A DNA stretch of 33,295 nucleotides from Spirochaetota bacterium. Lineage in GTDB: Bacteria > Spirochaetota > UBA4802 > UBA5550. A model generated the notes under the pieces. That model did not search any database and was not told where the DNA came from. It saw only the letters and a list, made by a program, of their open reading frames with translations. Location of the stretch: positions 1-33,295 of the forward strand of contig JAKLIV010000026.1 of the NCBI GenBank assembly GCA_022709405.1, written 5' to 3'. The position numbers and the translations under genes were made by a program. Positions 1-7,561 of this stretch are shown piece after piece (within the stretch, counting starts at the first letter, position 1; every line of letters starts with the position of its first letter).

Positions 1-285
1 AGCACGGGCATCGGATTCGGCATAGCGATTCCCCACGCCCGTCTGCATGGAGTTAAAAAATTGACCTTCGCGGTCGGGATATCGGAAGCGGGCATCGATT
101 TCGACTCTATGGACGGGCAGCCGGTGCACCTGATAATACTGGTTGCTGCCGGAGAAAAACAGCACAAGGAATATCTGCGGCTCCTGTCGACGATCATGGC
201 CGTTCTGAAAAAAGAAGGCACTAAAGAAACCATAATCCGGTCGAAGACGCCCGAGGAAACGCTCAGGGCCCTGAGCGGCGAATAG
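1..285 (+). CDS. PTS fructose-type EIIA domain protein (5' end outside window)
   Basis: The frame is open from base 1 and ends at a TAG, giving the last 94 residues. EIIA proteins of the fructose/nitrogen type accept phosphate from HPr on a histidine; here the motif GIAIPHAR places that histidine at residue 12 of the fragment. The rest (PVHLIILVAA, then an alpha-helical tail with EETLRAL) matches the C-terminal part of PTS EIIA-2 domains. Only the C-terminal two thirds can be seen, so whether it is a stand-alone PtsN-like regulator or part of a larger transporter or CBS/antiporter fusion cannot be decided. leuS follows on the same strand after 72 bp. Confidence 0.85.
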   Translation, partial: STGIGFGIAIPHARLHGVKKLTFAVGISEAGIDFDSMDGQPVHLIILVAAGEKQHKEYLRLLSTIMAVLKKEGTKETIIRSKTPEETLRALSGE

Positions 286-357
286 GCCCTCCCGCGGCAA
301 GAAGCGAACAAGGCCCGTACCGAATCCAGACGGGCGGCAACATCACGAGGTACTGCA

Positions 358-2826
358 ATGGCTGAAAGAGACTACAATTTCACCGAGATCGAACGCAAAT
401 GGCAGAAGAAGTGGGATGACGAGAAGGCCTACCTGACGAAAAAGGACGACTCGAAGAAAAAATTCTATGTTCTCGAGATGTTCCCCTATCCGTCCGGCAG
501 GCTCCACATGGGCCATGTGCGCAACTACACCATCGGAGACCTCTACAGCCGTTTCCTGAGGATGAACGGCTACAATGTCTTCCATCCCATCGGATGGGAC
601 TCTTTCGGGCTCCCGGCCGAAAACGCGGCGATCAAGAACAACATCCCCCCCCTGAAATGGACCGCGGACAACATCGACCACATGAAACAGCAGCTCAAGC
701 GTCTTGGCTTTTCGTACGACTGGACCAAGGAGCTCGCGACATACCGGCCCGAGTACTACAGGTGGAACCAGTGGGCCTTCGTCAAGATGCTCGAAAAGGG
801 ACTGGCCTACAAGAAAAAGGCCCTGGTCAACTGGTGCGGCACCTGCAACACGGTGCTCGCCAACGAGCAGGCCGAGGGCGGCGTGTGCTGGCGCTGCGAG
901 ACCGAGGTCGTGCAGAAGGAGCTCGAGCAGTGGTTCTTCAAGATAACCGCGTACGCCGATGATCTGCTGAAGGGGCACGCCGAGCTCGAAAAGGGATGGC
1001 CGGAGCAGGTGCTCACCATGCAGCGCAACTGGATCGGCCGCTCGACCGGCGTGATGATAAATTTCAAGACCGAATCCGGCGAGGACTTTCCCATATTCAC
1101 GACCAGGCCGGACACCGTGTACGGCGTCACGTTCATGGTCATCGCGCCCGAGCACCCGTTCCTCGAACGCGTCAAAGACCCGAAGGTGAAGGCGTTCATC
1201 GAGAAGCTCAAGAACCAGTCGATGATCGACCGCACCTCGGATGACAAGGAAAAAGAAGGCATCGACAGCGGACTGAAGATAATCAACCCCTTCAACGGCG
1301 ACAAGGTCCCGCTGTTCGTCGGGAACTTCGTGCTCATGAACTACGGCTCGGGCGCGATCATGGCCGTTCCGGCCCACGACACCAGGGACTTCGCGTTCGC
1401 GAAGAAATACGGCATCCCCGTGAAGATCGTCATCGACAACCCGAAAGCGCCTCTCGACGTGAAGACCATGACCGACGCCTATGTCGACAACGGCGTGTGC
1501 GTGAACTCCGGCCCGTTCGACGGCGTTTCCAACCGCGACGCCATCGAAAAGATCGCAGACTACTGCGAGAAGCAGGGCATCGGCAAACGCGAAATAAACT
1601 ACCGCATTCGCGACTGGGGCATATCGCGCCAGCGCTACTGGGGATGCCCGATACCGATAATCTACTGCGACAAGTGCGGCGCGGTGCCCGTTCCCGAGAA
1701 GGACCTGCCCGTGGTGCTGCCGACAGACGTCGATTTCAAGGGGGATTCCGTATCGCCGCTGACCCGCATGGACAGCTTCGTGAAGGCGAAGTGCCCCAAG
1801 TGCGGCGCCGACGCCCGCCGCGAGACCGACACCATGGACACGTTCGTGGATTCATCGTGGTACTTCGCCAAGTTCACCTCGCCCGGATCGAAAGAGATGT
1901 TCGACAAGGAAATGGTCGACTACTGGATGCCGGTCGACCAGTACATAGGCGGCATCGAGCACGCGGTGCTGCACCTGCTGTACGCCCGGTTCTTCACCAT
2001 GGTGCTGAACGACCTGGGGATACTGAAATGCCGCGAGCCGTTCACGAGGCTTTTAACCCAGGGTATGGTCATAAAAGACGGCGCGAAGATGAGCAAGTCC
2101 AAGGGCAATGTAGTCGACCCGGATGAAATCATCGCCAGGTACGGGGCTGACACCGTACGCCTCTTCATGCTCTTTGCGGCCCCGCCCCAGAAAGACCTCG
2201 ACTGGTCCGACAAGGGCGTCGAGGGATCGTACCGCTTCGTGAGCCGCGTGTGGCGTTTCGTCAACCGGCACGCGGACAAATACGTGAAGAACAGCGCGGT
2301 CGACGCATCTGCGCTCACCGACGGCCTGAAAAAGATACGGACCGAGCTGCACCGCACGATCAAGATCGTGACCGGCGACATCGCTGAAAAAATGCAGTAC
2401 AACACCGCTATCGCGCGCATGATGGAGCTCGTGAATACGTTATACCAGGCGGATGAAAAAGAGTTTGATACCGAAGCCGGGAAAAAGGTCATATCCGAGG
2501 TGTTCGACAAGCTCATCCCCATGCTCTCGCCGTTCATGCCGCACGCCGCGGAGGAGCTCTGGGAGACCCTCGGCAACACCGACATGCTCGTGTTCAGGGC
2601 GTGGCCCGGCTACATCGAGGAGCTCACCAAACGCGGAGAGATCGAGATCGTGTTCCAGGTCAACGGCAAGATACGCGCCAAGGAGATGGTGCCCTCGGAC
2701 ATCACGAAGGAAGACATGGAGAAGATGGCCAGGGAGCACCCGCGCATGAAGGAGATCACCGACGGCAAGCAGATCGTCAAGGTCGTGGTAATTCCGGGCA
2801 AGCTGGTGAATATCGTAGTCAAGTAA
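358..2826 (+). CDS. leuS: Leucine--tRNA ligase
   Basis: Cytoplasmic class Ia aminoacyl-tRNA synthetase that charges tRNA-Leu with leucine. The 822-residue length is normal for a bacterial LeuRS. The HIGH-type signature is HMGH at residues 50-53, within PYPSGRLHMGH. A cysteine-rich zinc-binding segment (CGTC...CWRC) follows at about 161-183. The CP1 editing domain carries TRPDTVYG. The leucine-specific insertion is seen around the CDKCG...CPKCG segment. KMSKS is at 577-581 and the anticodon-binding and C-terminal domains complete the protein. The ATG has a GAGG Shine-Dalgarno at 347-350, seven bases upstream. The gene is followed by two inverted repeats, the second a canonical terminator, so transcription should end here. 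Confidence 0.98.
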   Translation: MAERDYNFTEIERKWQKKWDDEKAYLTKKDDSKKKFYVLEMFPYPSGRLHMGHVRNYTIGDLYSRFLRMNGYNVFHPIGWDSFGLPAENAAIKNNIPPLKWTADNIDHMKQQLKRLGFSYDWTKELATYRPEYYRWNQWAFVKMLEKGLAYKKKALVNWCGTCNTVLANEQAEGGVCWRCETEVVQKELEQWFFKITAYADDLLKGHAELEKGWPEQVLTMQRNWIGRSTGVMINFKTESGEDFPIFTTRPDTVYGVTFMVIAPEHPFLERVKDPKVKAFIEKLKNQSMIDRTSDDKEKEGIDSGLKIINPFNGDKVPLFVGNFVLMNYGSGAIMAVPAHDTRDFAFAKKYGIPVKIVIDNPKAPLDVKTMTDAYVDNGVCVNSGPFDGVSNRDAIEKIADYCEKQGIGKREINYRIRDWGISRQRYWGCPIPIIYCDKCGAVPVPEKDLPVVLPTDVDFKGDSVSPLTRMDSFVKAKCPKCGADARRETDTMDTFVDSSWYFAKFTSPGSKEMFDKEMVDYWMPVDQYIGGIEHAVLHLLYARFFTMVLNDLGILKCREPFTRLLTQGMVIKDGAKMSKSKGNVVDPDEIIARYGADTVRLFMLFAAPPQKDLDWSDKGVEGSYRFVSRVWRFVNRHADKYVKNSAVDASALTDGLKKIRTELHRTIKIVTGDIAEKMQYNTAIARMMELVNTLYQADEKEFDTEAGKKVISEVFDKLIPMLSPFMPHAAEELWETLGNTDMLVFRAWPGYIEELTKRGEIEIVFQVNGKIRAKEMVPSDITKEDMEKMAREHPRMKEITDGKQIVKVVVIPGKLVNIVVK

Positions 2827-2836
2827 GGATCTAAAT

Positions 2837-2873
2837 CTCTGTGGCCATGTTTTTTATATATACGGCCACAGAG
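2837..2873 (+). other. 10-bp perfect inverted repeat after leuS
   Basis: CTCTGTGGCC (2837-2846) pairs perfectly with GGCCACAGAG (2864-2873) around a 17-base AT-rich loop. It starts 10 bp after the leuS stop and has no T-tract after it. It could be an mRNA-stabilising hairpin or an accessory to the terminator that follows. Confidence 0.5.
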
Positions 2874-2911
2874 GCTCTGAAGACGCAGAGACAAGAGGAT
2901 CTGGCGACAGG

Positions 2912-2935
2912 CCCGCGCTGATGCGCGGGTTTTTT
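2912..2935 (+). terminator. Rho-independent terminator of leuS
   Basis: CCCGCGC (2912-2918), loop TGAT, GCGCGGG (2923-2929), then six T residues (2930-2935): a textbook intrinsic terminator on the plus strand. Confidence 0.92.
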
Positions 2936-3013
2936 AATTACCGGTCTCACCGAGGATTTGACTCAGCCATAATCCCCTTCCCCTTGAGATGCCGCACTGC
3001 CGCAAAATATTTG

Positions 3014-3041
3014 TTGCGATCGGCGCAGGGGGGCCTATAAT
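3014..3041 (+). promoter_or_regulatory. Sigma-70-type promoter for the alpha/beta hydrolase gene
   Basis: TTGCGA (3014-3019), a 16-base spacer, and a perfect TATAAT (3036-3041). Transcription would start near 3048. That rules out the in-frame TTG at 3044 and supports the ATG at 3074 as the start of the next gene. Confidence 0.65.
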
Positions 3042-3073
3042 CATTGCAGATCAATCAACACCGGAGCAACCGC

Positions 3074-4003
3074 ATGAACGAACCGTCCCTGCTCGAACGC
3101 CGCCAAGAACGGATCGCGGACATCACCGCCGAAATCAGCATGATCAAAACCGCTGACGGCGCGGCGCTCGCGCTCACCCGCATCCCTACAAAGCAGGGGG
3201 CGAATCCCGCGGGGCCGGTGATACTGCTGCACGGCAACTATTCGAAGCGCAATTTCTGGATATCGCCCGGCGGCGTGGGCCTGGCCCGTTTCCTTTCCGA
3301 GTCAGGCTGGGACGCGTGGATCCCCGAACTGCGCGGACACGGCCTTTCGCCGAAAACCCAGGCCTATGCGAAAATCACGGCCGAGGACCAGATTCGCCAT
3401 GACCTTCCAGCGATCCAGGATTACGTGATGTCGGCAACCGGCCGGAAACCCTTCTGGATCGCCCACTCCTTCGGCGGCGTATACCTGTATTTCTCGCTCG
3501 CGGCAGGATGGATCCCGCCTGACGGGATACGCGGCATGGCCGTGCTGGGGAGCCAGTTCACCGAGGGCGAAAAATACCTCAAGGTCCCGCCCCTGGAATG
3601 GATCTGCCGCGGCATTCTGCGCGCGATCGGTCATTTCCCCGCGCCCCGTTTCGGCATGGGGCCCGAGCCTGAACCGGCCGCGACCATGATCGAGATCATC
3701 AAATGGAAAAGTCTTTTCGGCAGCCCCGTAAACTCCGAAGGGTTCGATTACCGGCGCGGATTCCCGCGCATCACCGCGCCCATACTCGCGCTCGCCGGAG
3801 CGGCCGACGACAATGACCCGCCGAAGGGATGCCGCTTCGCCGTCGACCTGGCGGGAAGCGCGGACAAGCGCTTCATCGTGCTCGGACGCGCTGAAGGGTT
3901 CTCGAAGGATTATGATCACACGGGCATGATCATCGCGAAGGAGGCGCGCATCGAAGTCTGGCCGCTGATCGAGGGATGGATGAGAGAAAGGACAAAGGCC
4001 TAA
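3074..4003 (+). CDS. Alpha/beta hydrolase fold protein
   Basis: A 309-residue predicted hydrolase of unknown substrate. VILLHGNY near residue 50 supplies the oxyanion-hole HG motif. The nucleophile elbow reads AHSFGG, with Ser at 132 and Ala in place of the usual first Gly of GxSxG. A candidate acid lies in AADDND (about 245-248), and His282 sits in YDHTGM near the C-terminus, so the triad order is correct. There is no signal peptide, so it is likely cytoplasmic. The ATG at 3074 is chosen because a GGAG (3063-3066) lies seven bases upstream and the predicted transcript begins after the alternative TTG at 3044. It is probably monocistronic. Family members include esterases, lipases and depolymerases; nothing in the sequence selects one. 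Confidence 0.85.
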   Translation: MNEPSLLERRQERIADITAEISMIKTADGAALALTRIPTKQGANPAGPVILLHGNYSKRNFWISPGGVGLARFLSESGWDAWIPELRGHGLSPKTQAYAKITAEDQIRHDLPAIQDYVMSATGRKPFWIAHSFGGVYLYFSLAAGWIPPDGIRGMAVLGSQFTEGEKYLKVPPLEWICRGILRAIGHFPAPRFGMGPEPEPAATMIEIIKWKSLFGSPVNSEGFDYRRGFPRITAPILALAGAADDNDPPKGCRFAVDLAGSADKRFIVLGRAEGFSKDYDHTGMIIAKEARIEVWPLIEGWMRERTKA

Positions 4004-4038
4004 GGAACCCGTTGCATGGGCATAATATGGGGTTATTA

Positions 4039-4057
4039 ACAGGGGTTACACCCCTGT
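4039..4057. other. Hairpin between convergent genes
   Basis: ACAGGGGT (4039-4046) and ACCCCTGT (4050-4057) form an 8-bp stem with a 3-base loop, between the hydrolase gene and the convergent outer-membrane protein gene. There is no T-tract on either strand, so it is a weak candidate for a bidirectional terminator. Confidence 0.35.
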
Positions 4058-4096
4058 ACCCCGCTAAACACCATATACTCTTTCGATAAAGCTGCA

Positions 4097-4813
4097 TCAG
4101 GGTGTTGATGAATCTGCCGGACCTGATGTATTCGCCGGCATCGACGGCTTAATCACGTTGAAGGCATAGCCTATGGTGAAGGTGAACTTGTTCTGGCGTA
4201 TTTCTGCGTATTCCCAATAATCCATGAGATACGGGGTGAACGTACAGCCGATTTCAATCGTGCCCTGGTCGAACTTGAAATCATAGCCGATACCGATACC
4301 GAGACCCACTATCACATCCGTTCCAAGACTTTTTATTGTACCCGGGTAAGGGTACTTCGAATCTTTAAGTTTTAAATTTTCCTCTACACCGCCAATGGGA
4401 ATAAAAATATCGGGGCCGAAGAGAATATATAAATCACCATTTCCCAGAGTGAATTTTGGTTTTAGATAAATGGATATATCGGCGCCTTTAACAGTATCAG
4501 TGCTGACAAACGTATTACCGCTGCTTCCCCCGCCGGTAAAGGTCAGGAGCGCTTCAGGCTGGAGGCCAAAACCGAAAATGCCGGTACGAACGAACGTCAT
4601 ATCAAACAGGAGGCCGCCAGAAAAAGTGAAAACATATTGATTATCAATATTGTTATCGTCAAGATGATCCTGCCAGTCGTCGCCTGAATAAAAACCCATG
4701 CCGAGCTCGAGTTTCGGACCGACGGACAATTCAAAGGTCATGGCCCTGGTTTGCATTGCGGCAACCGTAACGGCAATCATCATGGCAGCGACAGCGGGAA
4801 GGATTCTTTTCAT
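4097..4813 (-). CDS. Outer-membrane beta-barrel protein, exported
   Basis: A 238-residue protein with a Sec signal peptide (MKRILPAVAAMMIAVTVAAM, cleavage probably after residues 22-24). It then shows alternating hydrophobic/aromatic beta strands typical of small porin-like barrels: FELSVGPKLELGMGF, YVFTFSGGLLFDMTF, KFTLGNGDLYILFGPDIFIPI, VGLGIGIGYDFKF, KFTFTIGYAFNVI. The last strand is followed by a 16-residue Pro/Ser-rich tail rather than the terminal aromatic residue recognised by the BAM complex. A GGGGGTCC purine-rich site lies just upstream of the ATG. The gene is visibly AT-richer than leuS. Its function is unknown; such proteins are often annotated as PorT-like or OMP_b-brl. Confidence 0.75.
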   Translation of the reverse strand: MKRILPAVAAMMIAVTVAAMQTRAMTFELSVGPKLELGMGFYSGDDWQDHLDDNNIDNQYVFTFSGGLLFDMTFVRTGIFGFGLQPEALLTFTGGGSSGNTFVSTDTVKGADISIYLKPKFTLGNGDLYILFGPDIFIPIGGVEENLKLKDSKYPYPGTIKSLGTDVIVGLGIGIGYDFKFDQGTIEIGCTFTPYLMDYWEYAEIRQNKFTFTIGYAFNVIKPSMPANTSGPADSSTP

Positions 4814-4959
4814 GCGGACCCCCGGGATTTATATTATAAATTTAATAACATTATTTAAGAGTATCGTTATGTCAAATGAATTTCAAGACGTGGTCAAAGA
4901 CAGAAATTTCGGATAAGGTAATTAAACGCGTTTTAATTGATAATGACCATAAATATGAC

Positions 4960-4987
4960 TGGACAATTTATTGGACAACATTATCTT
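4960..4987 (+). promoter_or_regulatory. Candidate promoter of the Phd/PIN toxin-antitoxin pair
   Basis: TGGACA (4960-4965), a 16-base spacer and TATCTT (4982-4987). A start seven bases after the -10 would fall on the A of the antitoxin ATG at 4994. TGGACAA is repeated at 4960-4966 and 4972-4978, 12 bases apart, and an imperfect palindrome lies at 4920-4938 (AATTAAA-CGCG-TTTTAATT). Both are plausible autoregulatory operator sites. The -10 is a weak match. Confidence 0.35.
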
Positions 4988-4993
4988 TATATC

Positions 4994-5212
4994 ATGAAAA
5001 CGATAAATGCATCGAAATTTAAGGAGCAGTGCCTGCACATACTGGGGACGCTCGACAGCGAAGGCATAATTATCACGAAACACGGCAGGCCAATGGCAAG
5101 GCTTGTTCCCATCGAAACTGAATCGGCGCTGTTGATCGGATCGCTAAAGGGTAAACTGGAAATAAAAAACGACATATTATCAACCGGTATTACATGGGAT
5201 GCTGAATCTTGA
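4994..5212 (+). CDS. Phd/YefM-family antitoxin
   Basis: A 72-residue antitoxin of the type II Phd/YefM class. It should bind its own promoter through the N-terminal half and neutralise the neighbouring PIN toxin through its C-terminus. The N-terminal pattern MKTINASKFKEQCL...IIITKHGRPMARLVPI is the family signature (start KINAxxFKxxC, then the ITKxGxPxARLVP beta hairpin). The C-terminal DILSTGITWDAES matches the toxin-binding tail usual in these pairs. ATG 4994 is chosen over the upstream frame (from 4937) because the family begins at MKTINA. No Shine-Dalgarno is visible. It overlaps the toxin gene by 14 bp, so the two are translationally coupled. Confidence 0.85.
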   Translation: MKTINASKFKEQCLHILGTLDSEGIIITKHGRPMARLVPIETESALLIGSLKGKLEIKNDILSTGITWDAES

Positions 5213-5564
5213 TACGCACATTCTTCTCCATGCCCTGAACGGAACAATAACGAAAACCGAACGCCGTCTGCTGGAAAATAACAGATGGGGAATATCCGCC
5301 ATAGTTCTATGGGAAATCTCCAAACTATACCAGCTTCAGCGCATCTCGCTCGATCCAGCTGATCCCGAATTCAAGAGAGCGCTGTCAGGAATACACATGA
5401 TGCCCATAACCCTCGATATATGCCTTGCAACCTACAAGCTCGACATAAAAAGCGATCCGGCCGATGAAATCATCTGCGCCACCAGTATCACCCATAACAT
5501 ACCCCTGATTACTCGAGACAGGAGACTCCTGAAATCGAAGGTAATACCCCTGGCCCGAATATAG
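5199..5564 (+). CDS. PIN-domain toxin, VapC-like ribonuclease
   Basis: A 121-residue PIN-domain protein, the normal length for VapC-type toxins, which are Mg-dependent RNases cleaving tRNA, rRNA or mRNA. The acidic active-site residues are present: D5 (LDTHILLHAL), E39 (VLWEISKL), D86/D89 (DPADEIICATS) and D107 (LITRDRRL). The ATG at 5199 lies inside the last codons of the antitoxin, the usual arrangement. Pairing with a Phd-type rather than a VapB-type antitoxin is common in this PIN subfamily. The active site is complete, so the module looks functional. Confidence 0.88.
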   Translation: MLNLDTHILLHALNGTITKTERRLLENNRWGISAIVLWEISKLYQLQRISLDPADPEFKRALSGIHMMPITLDICLATYKLDIKSDPADEIICATSITHNIPLITRDRRLLKSKVIPLARI

Positions 5565-5603
5565 GCGTCAATAAAATCCCATCCATGCAGGCATTTTTTC
5601 ACC

Positions 5604-6074
5604 ATGCATAAAACAAACGCCATCAGGATCCTCGAATCGCACGGGATCAACTTCAGCACTTCGGAATACGAAGTAAACGAAGACGAGCTCGACGCGATCA
5701 GCGTGGCCCGCAAGATCGGCGCTGACCCTGAAGCGGTATTCAAGACGCTCGTCACCGTCGGCGACAAGACCGGGCACACCGTCTTCGTCATCCCCGCAAA
5801 CTGCGAGCTCGATTTAAAGAAGGCGGCGCACGCGAGCGGCAACAAAAAAATCGACATGATAAAGATGAAGGACCTTTTCACCGTGACCGGCTACATCCGC
5901 GGCGGATGCTCGCCGATCGGAATGAAAAAGCATTTCCCCACATTCATCGACGAGACCGCACAGCTGTTCGATGAAATACACGTGAGCCCCGGCGTGCGGG
6001 GCATGCAGGTGAAGCTGTCACCGCTCGATTTGAAAAACGTCGTCAATGCCGAATTTGCCGATTTGATACTATAA
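5604..6074 (+). CDS. ybaK: YbaK/EbsC-type aminoacyl-tRNA deacylase
   Basis: A 156-residue cytoplasmic protein of the YbaK/ProX editing family, which hydrolyses mischarged Cys-tRNA(Pro) in trans and so backs up prolyl-tRNA synthetase. The N-terminal MHKTNAIRILESHGINF and the catalytic lysine in AVFKTLV (K47) are characteristic. GYIRGGCSPIGMKK (about 98-111) is the conserved C-terminal pocket motif, here with Cys in a stretch usually read GGxSPxG. The length matches the family. No strong Shine-Dalgarno is seen before the ATG at 5604. The stop codon overlaps the ribosome binding site of the thioesterase gene, so the two probably form an operon. Confidence 0.93.
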   Translation: MHKTNAIRILESHGINFSTSEYEVNEDELDAISVARKIGADPEAVFKTLVTVGDKTGHTVFVIPANCELDLKKAAHASGNKKIDMIKMKDLFTVTGYIRGGCSPIGMKKHFPTFIDETAQLFDEIHVSPGVRGMQVKLSPLDLKNVVNAEFADLIL

Positions 6075-6086
6075 GGAAGGATAAAC

Positions 6087-6476
6087 ATGAACATCAAGCT
6101 CCCCCCGAACTGCTTCGCGTTCCTGAACGCCGAGCTTATTTCGGCCTCGAACGGCGTAGCCTCGGTGCGCTTCACTCCGACCGAGGAGATGGAAAACCCC
6201 TACGGCAACATCCAGGGAGGGATTCTCGCGGGCATGATCGACAACGTGCTCGGTCCTGCAGTGGTTTCGCTCGCGCCGGACAAGCCGACCGCCACGATAC
6301 ACATGTCGGTGAACTTTCTGGGATCGGTCAGGGCGAACGAGCCGGTCATCGGGACTGCCCGGGTCGTGCGCTACGGCCGCACCCAGATATACCTGGAGGC
6401 GGAGATGACGCGCGAGTCAGACGGCAAGCTCGTGCTCAAGGCGACCGCGACCAATGTGCTGCTGGACAAAAAATAA
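6087..6476 (+). CDS. PaaI-type hotdog-fold thioesterase
   Basis: A 129-residue single hotdog domain protein of the PaaI/YdiI acyl-CoA thioesterase family. The central helix motif NIQGGILAGMIDNVLG corresponds to the family's NxxGxxHGGxxxxLxD region. Gln-Gly-Gly replaces His-Gly-Gly, and the acidic residue on the helix is D52. Substrate binding strands follow (TIHMSVNFLGSV, ARVVRYGRTQIYLEAEM, LKATATNVLL). A very good Shine-Dalgarno AAGGAAGG (6073-6080), six bases before the ATG, overlaps the ybaK stop. Its 3' end lies only 3 bp from the end of the convergent rlmN-like gene. The acyl substrate is not predictable from sequence. Confidence 0.87.
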   Translation: MNIKLPPNCFAFLNAELISASNGVASVRFTPTEEMENPYGNIQGGILAGMIDNVLGPAVVSLAPDKPTATIHMSVNFLGSVRANEPVIGTARVVRYGRTQIYLEAEMTRESDGKLVLKATATNVLLDKK

Positions 6477-6479
6477 CCT

Positions 6480-7391
6480 TCACTCTCCCGCCAGCTGACC
6501 GCATGCGGCCGAGATGTCGCGGCCCCTGGAGTTCCTGACCATGGTGCGCACCTTTCGCGCGACCAGCATCGCCTTGAAAGCCGCGACGCGCTCCTCTCCC
6601 GGCCGCTTCCACCGCATGCCCGCGATTTCGTTGAAGGGAATGATATTCACGATCGAACTGAATCTCCTGGTTAGCGCGGCCAGGGCCGCAGCGTCGTCCT
6701 CGCCGTCATTGAAATCGCCGATCAGCAGGTACTCGAAGTTGATAAACTGGTTGCGCTTCAGGCGGATTCCCGCAAGCAGCGGAATGATCCTGTCGAGGCC
6801 CGAAGTTTTTTCGAGGGGTATGAGGACCGCGCGCTTTTCGGGAATGGCCGAATGAAGCGACAGCGCGAAATTGACCGGCGGCAGCTCGCTGATGCGCTCG
6901 AGGCCGGGCGTGTATCCCACGGTGGAGAGCGTGATCTGCCGCGGACCCAGGCACACGCCTTTTTCTGAAAGCAGCACCCCGCACGCTGTTTTTACGGCGT
7001 CGAAATTATGCAGCGGCTCGCCCTGTCCCATGAACACGATGTTGGGGCTCGCCACGGTCCTGTCCGGGTTTGCTTCCATGAGATATCTCCAGCAGGAGAG
7101 ATACTGGCCCGCGATCTCGTGCCACGAGAGGCTGCGCGCGAGGCCCATTGACCCGGTCTTGCAGAAGGCGCAGCCCATGGCGCAGCCGGCCTGGGTCGAC
7201 AGGCACACCGTGTGCCTGCGGGCGTAGGGCATTATCACCGATTCGACCCGGTTCTGGTCGTGCAGGCCGAACAGGAACTTCACGGTGCCGTCGGCCGATT
7301 TCTGCGCGCGGAGGATTTCGGGGTTGTCGCACGCGAAATCATGGCCATAGTTCGCGTGGATCTTGGCGATTGTTTTATCGAGGGTGCTCAT
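6480..7391 (-). CDS. RlmN/Cfr-family radical SAM RNA methyltransferase (short form)
   Basis: A 303-residue radical SAM enzyme of the RlmN/Cfr family, which methylates an adenine (A2503 of 23S rRNA in known members). The 4Fe-4S motif is C70-AMG-C74-AF-C77, preceded by TVCLSTQAG as in RlmN. FMGQGEPLHN is the GxGEP SAM-binding motif. The methyl-carrying cysteine near the C-terminus is C297 in RGRDISAACGQLA. The oddity is length: E. coli RlmN has 384 residues with its Fe-S cysteines near 125, whereas here only about 69 residues precede the cluster. The reading frame upstream meets a stop 13 codons before the ATG, so no longer form exists. There is no obvious Shine-Dalgarno at the ATG. A second, full-length RlmN may be elsewhere in the genome. 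Confidence 0.88.
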   Translation of the reverse strand: MSTLDKTIAKIHANYGHDFACDNPEILRAQKSADGTVKFLFGLHDQNRVESVIMPYARRHTVCLSTQAGCAMGCAFCKTGSMGLARSLSWHEIAGQYLSCWRYLMEANPDRTVASPNIVFMGQGEPLHNFDAVKTACGVLLSEKGVCLGPRQITLSTVGYTPGLERISELPPVNFALSLHSAIPEKRAVLIPLEKTSGLDRIIPLLAGIRLKRNQFINFEYLLIGDFNDGEDDAAALAALTRRFSSIVNIIPFNEIAGMRWKRPGEERVAAFKAMLVARKVRTMVRNSRGRDISAACGQLAGE

Positions 7392-7500
7392 GGGTAAAAA
7401 AATTTCCTATGCTTACCAAAAAACCATCAATCATAATAATTCATCAATCCAAAAAAGTTACAGGGCAATTTTAATTAAATATAATTTGATATCTGGAGTA

Positions 7501-7530
7501 TAAAAAAGAGTGCCACCGATGGTGGCACTC
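7501..7530 (-). terminator. Rho-independent terminator of the CARDB lipoprotein gene
   Basis: A perfect 10-bp stem, GAGTGCCACC (7508-7517) and GGTGGCACTC (7521-7530), with a 3-base loop. Read on the minus strand, the stem is followed by six T residues (A-tract at 7502-7507 on the plus strand). It sits 32 bp beyond the stop of the gene at 7562. Confidence 0.92.
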
Positions 7531-7561
7531 CGTAAATCAATAATGTTAAAAATTGATTTAA

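Noticed and set aside
343..1377. A 344-codon open frame on the minus strand opposite leuS
   Set aside because: Shadow of leuS; the translation has no recognisable family, and leuS has all class I synthetase motifs.
3044..3073. TTG start ten codons upstream for the alpha/beta hydrolase
   Set aside because: The promoter TTGCGA-16-TATAAT predicts transcription from about 3048, and the ATG at 3074 has a good Shine-Dalgarno.
4039..4057. Hairpin after the hydrolase gene considered as a terminator or mobile repeat (a similar GGGGT...ACCC piece occurs near 9218-9240)
   Set aside because: No T-tract on either strand, and the second site is only loosely similar, so neither claim is supported.
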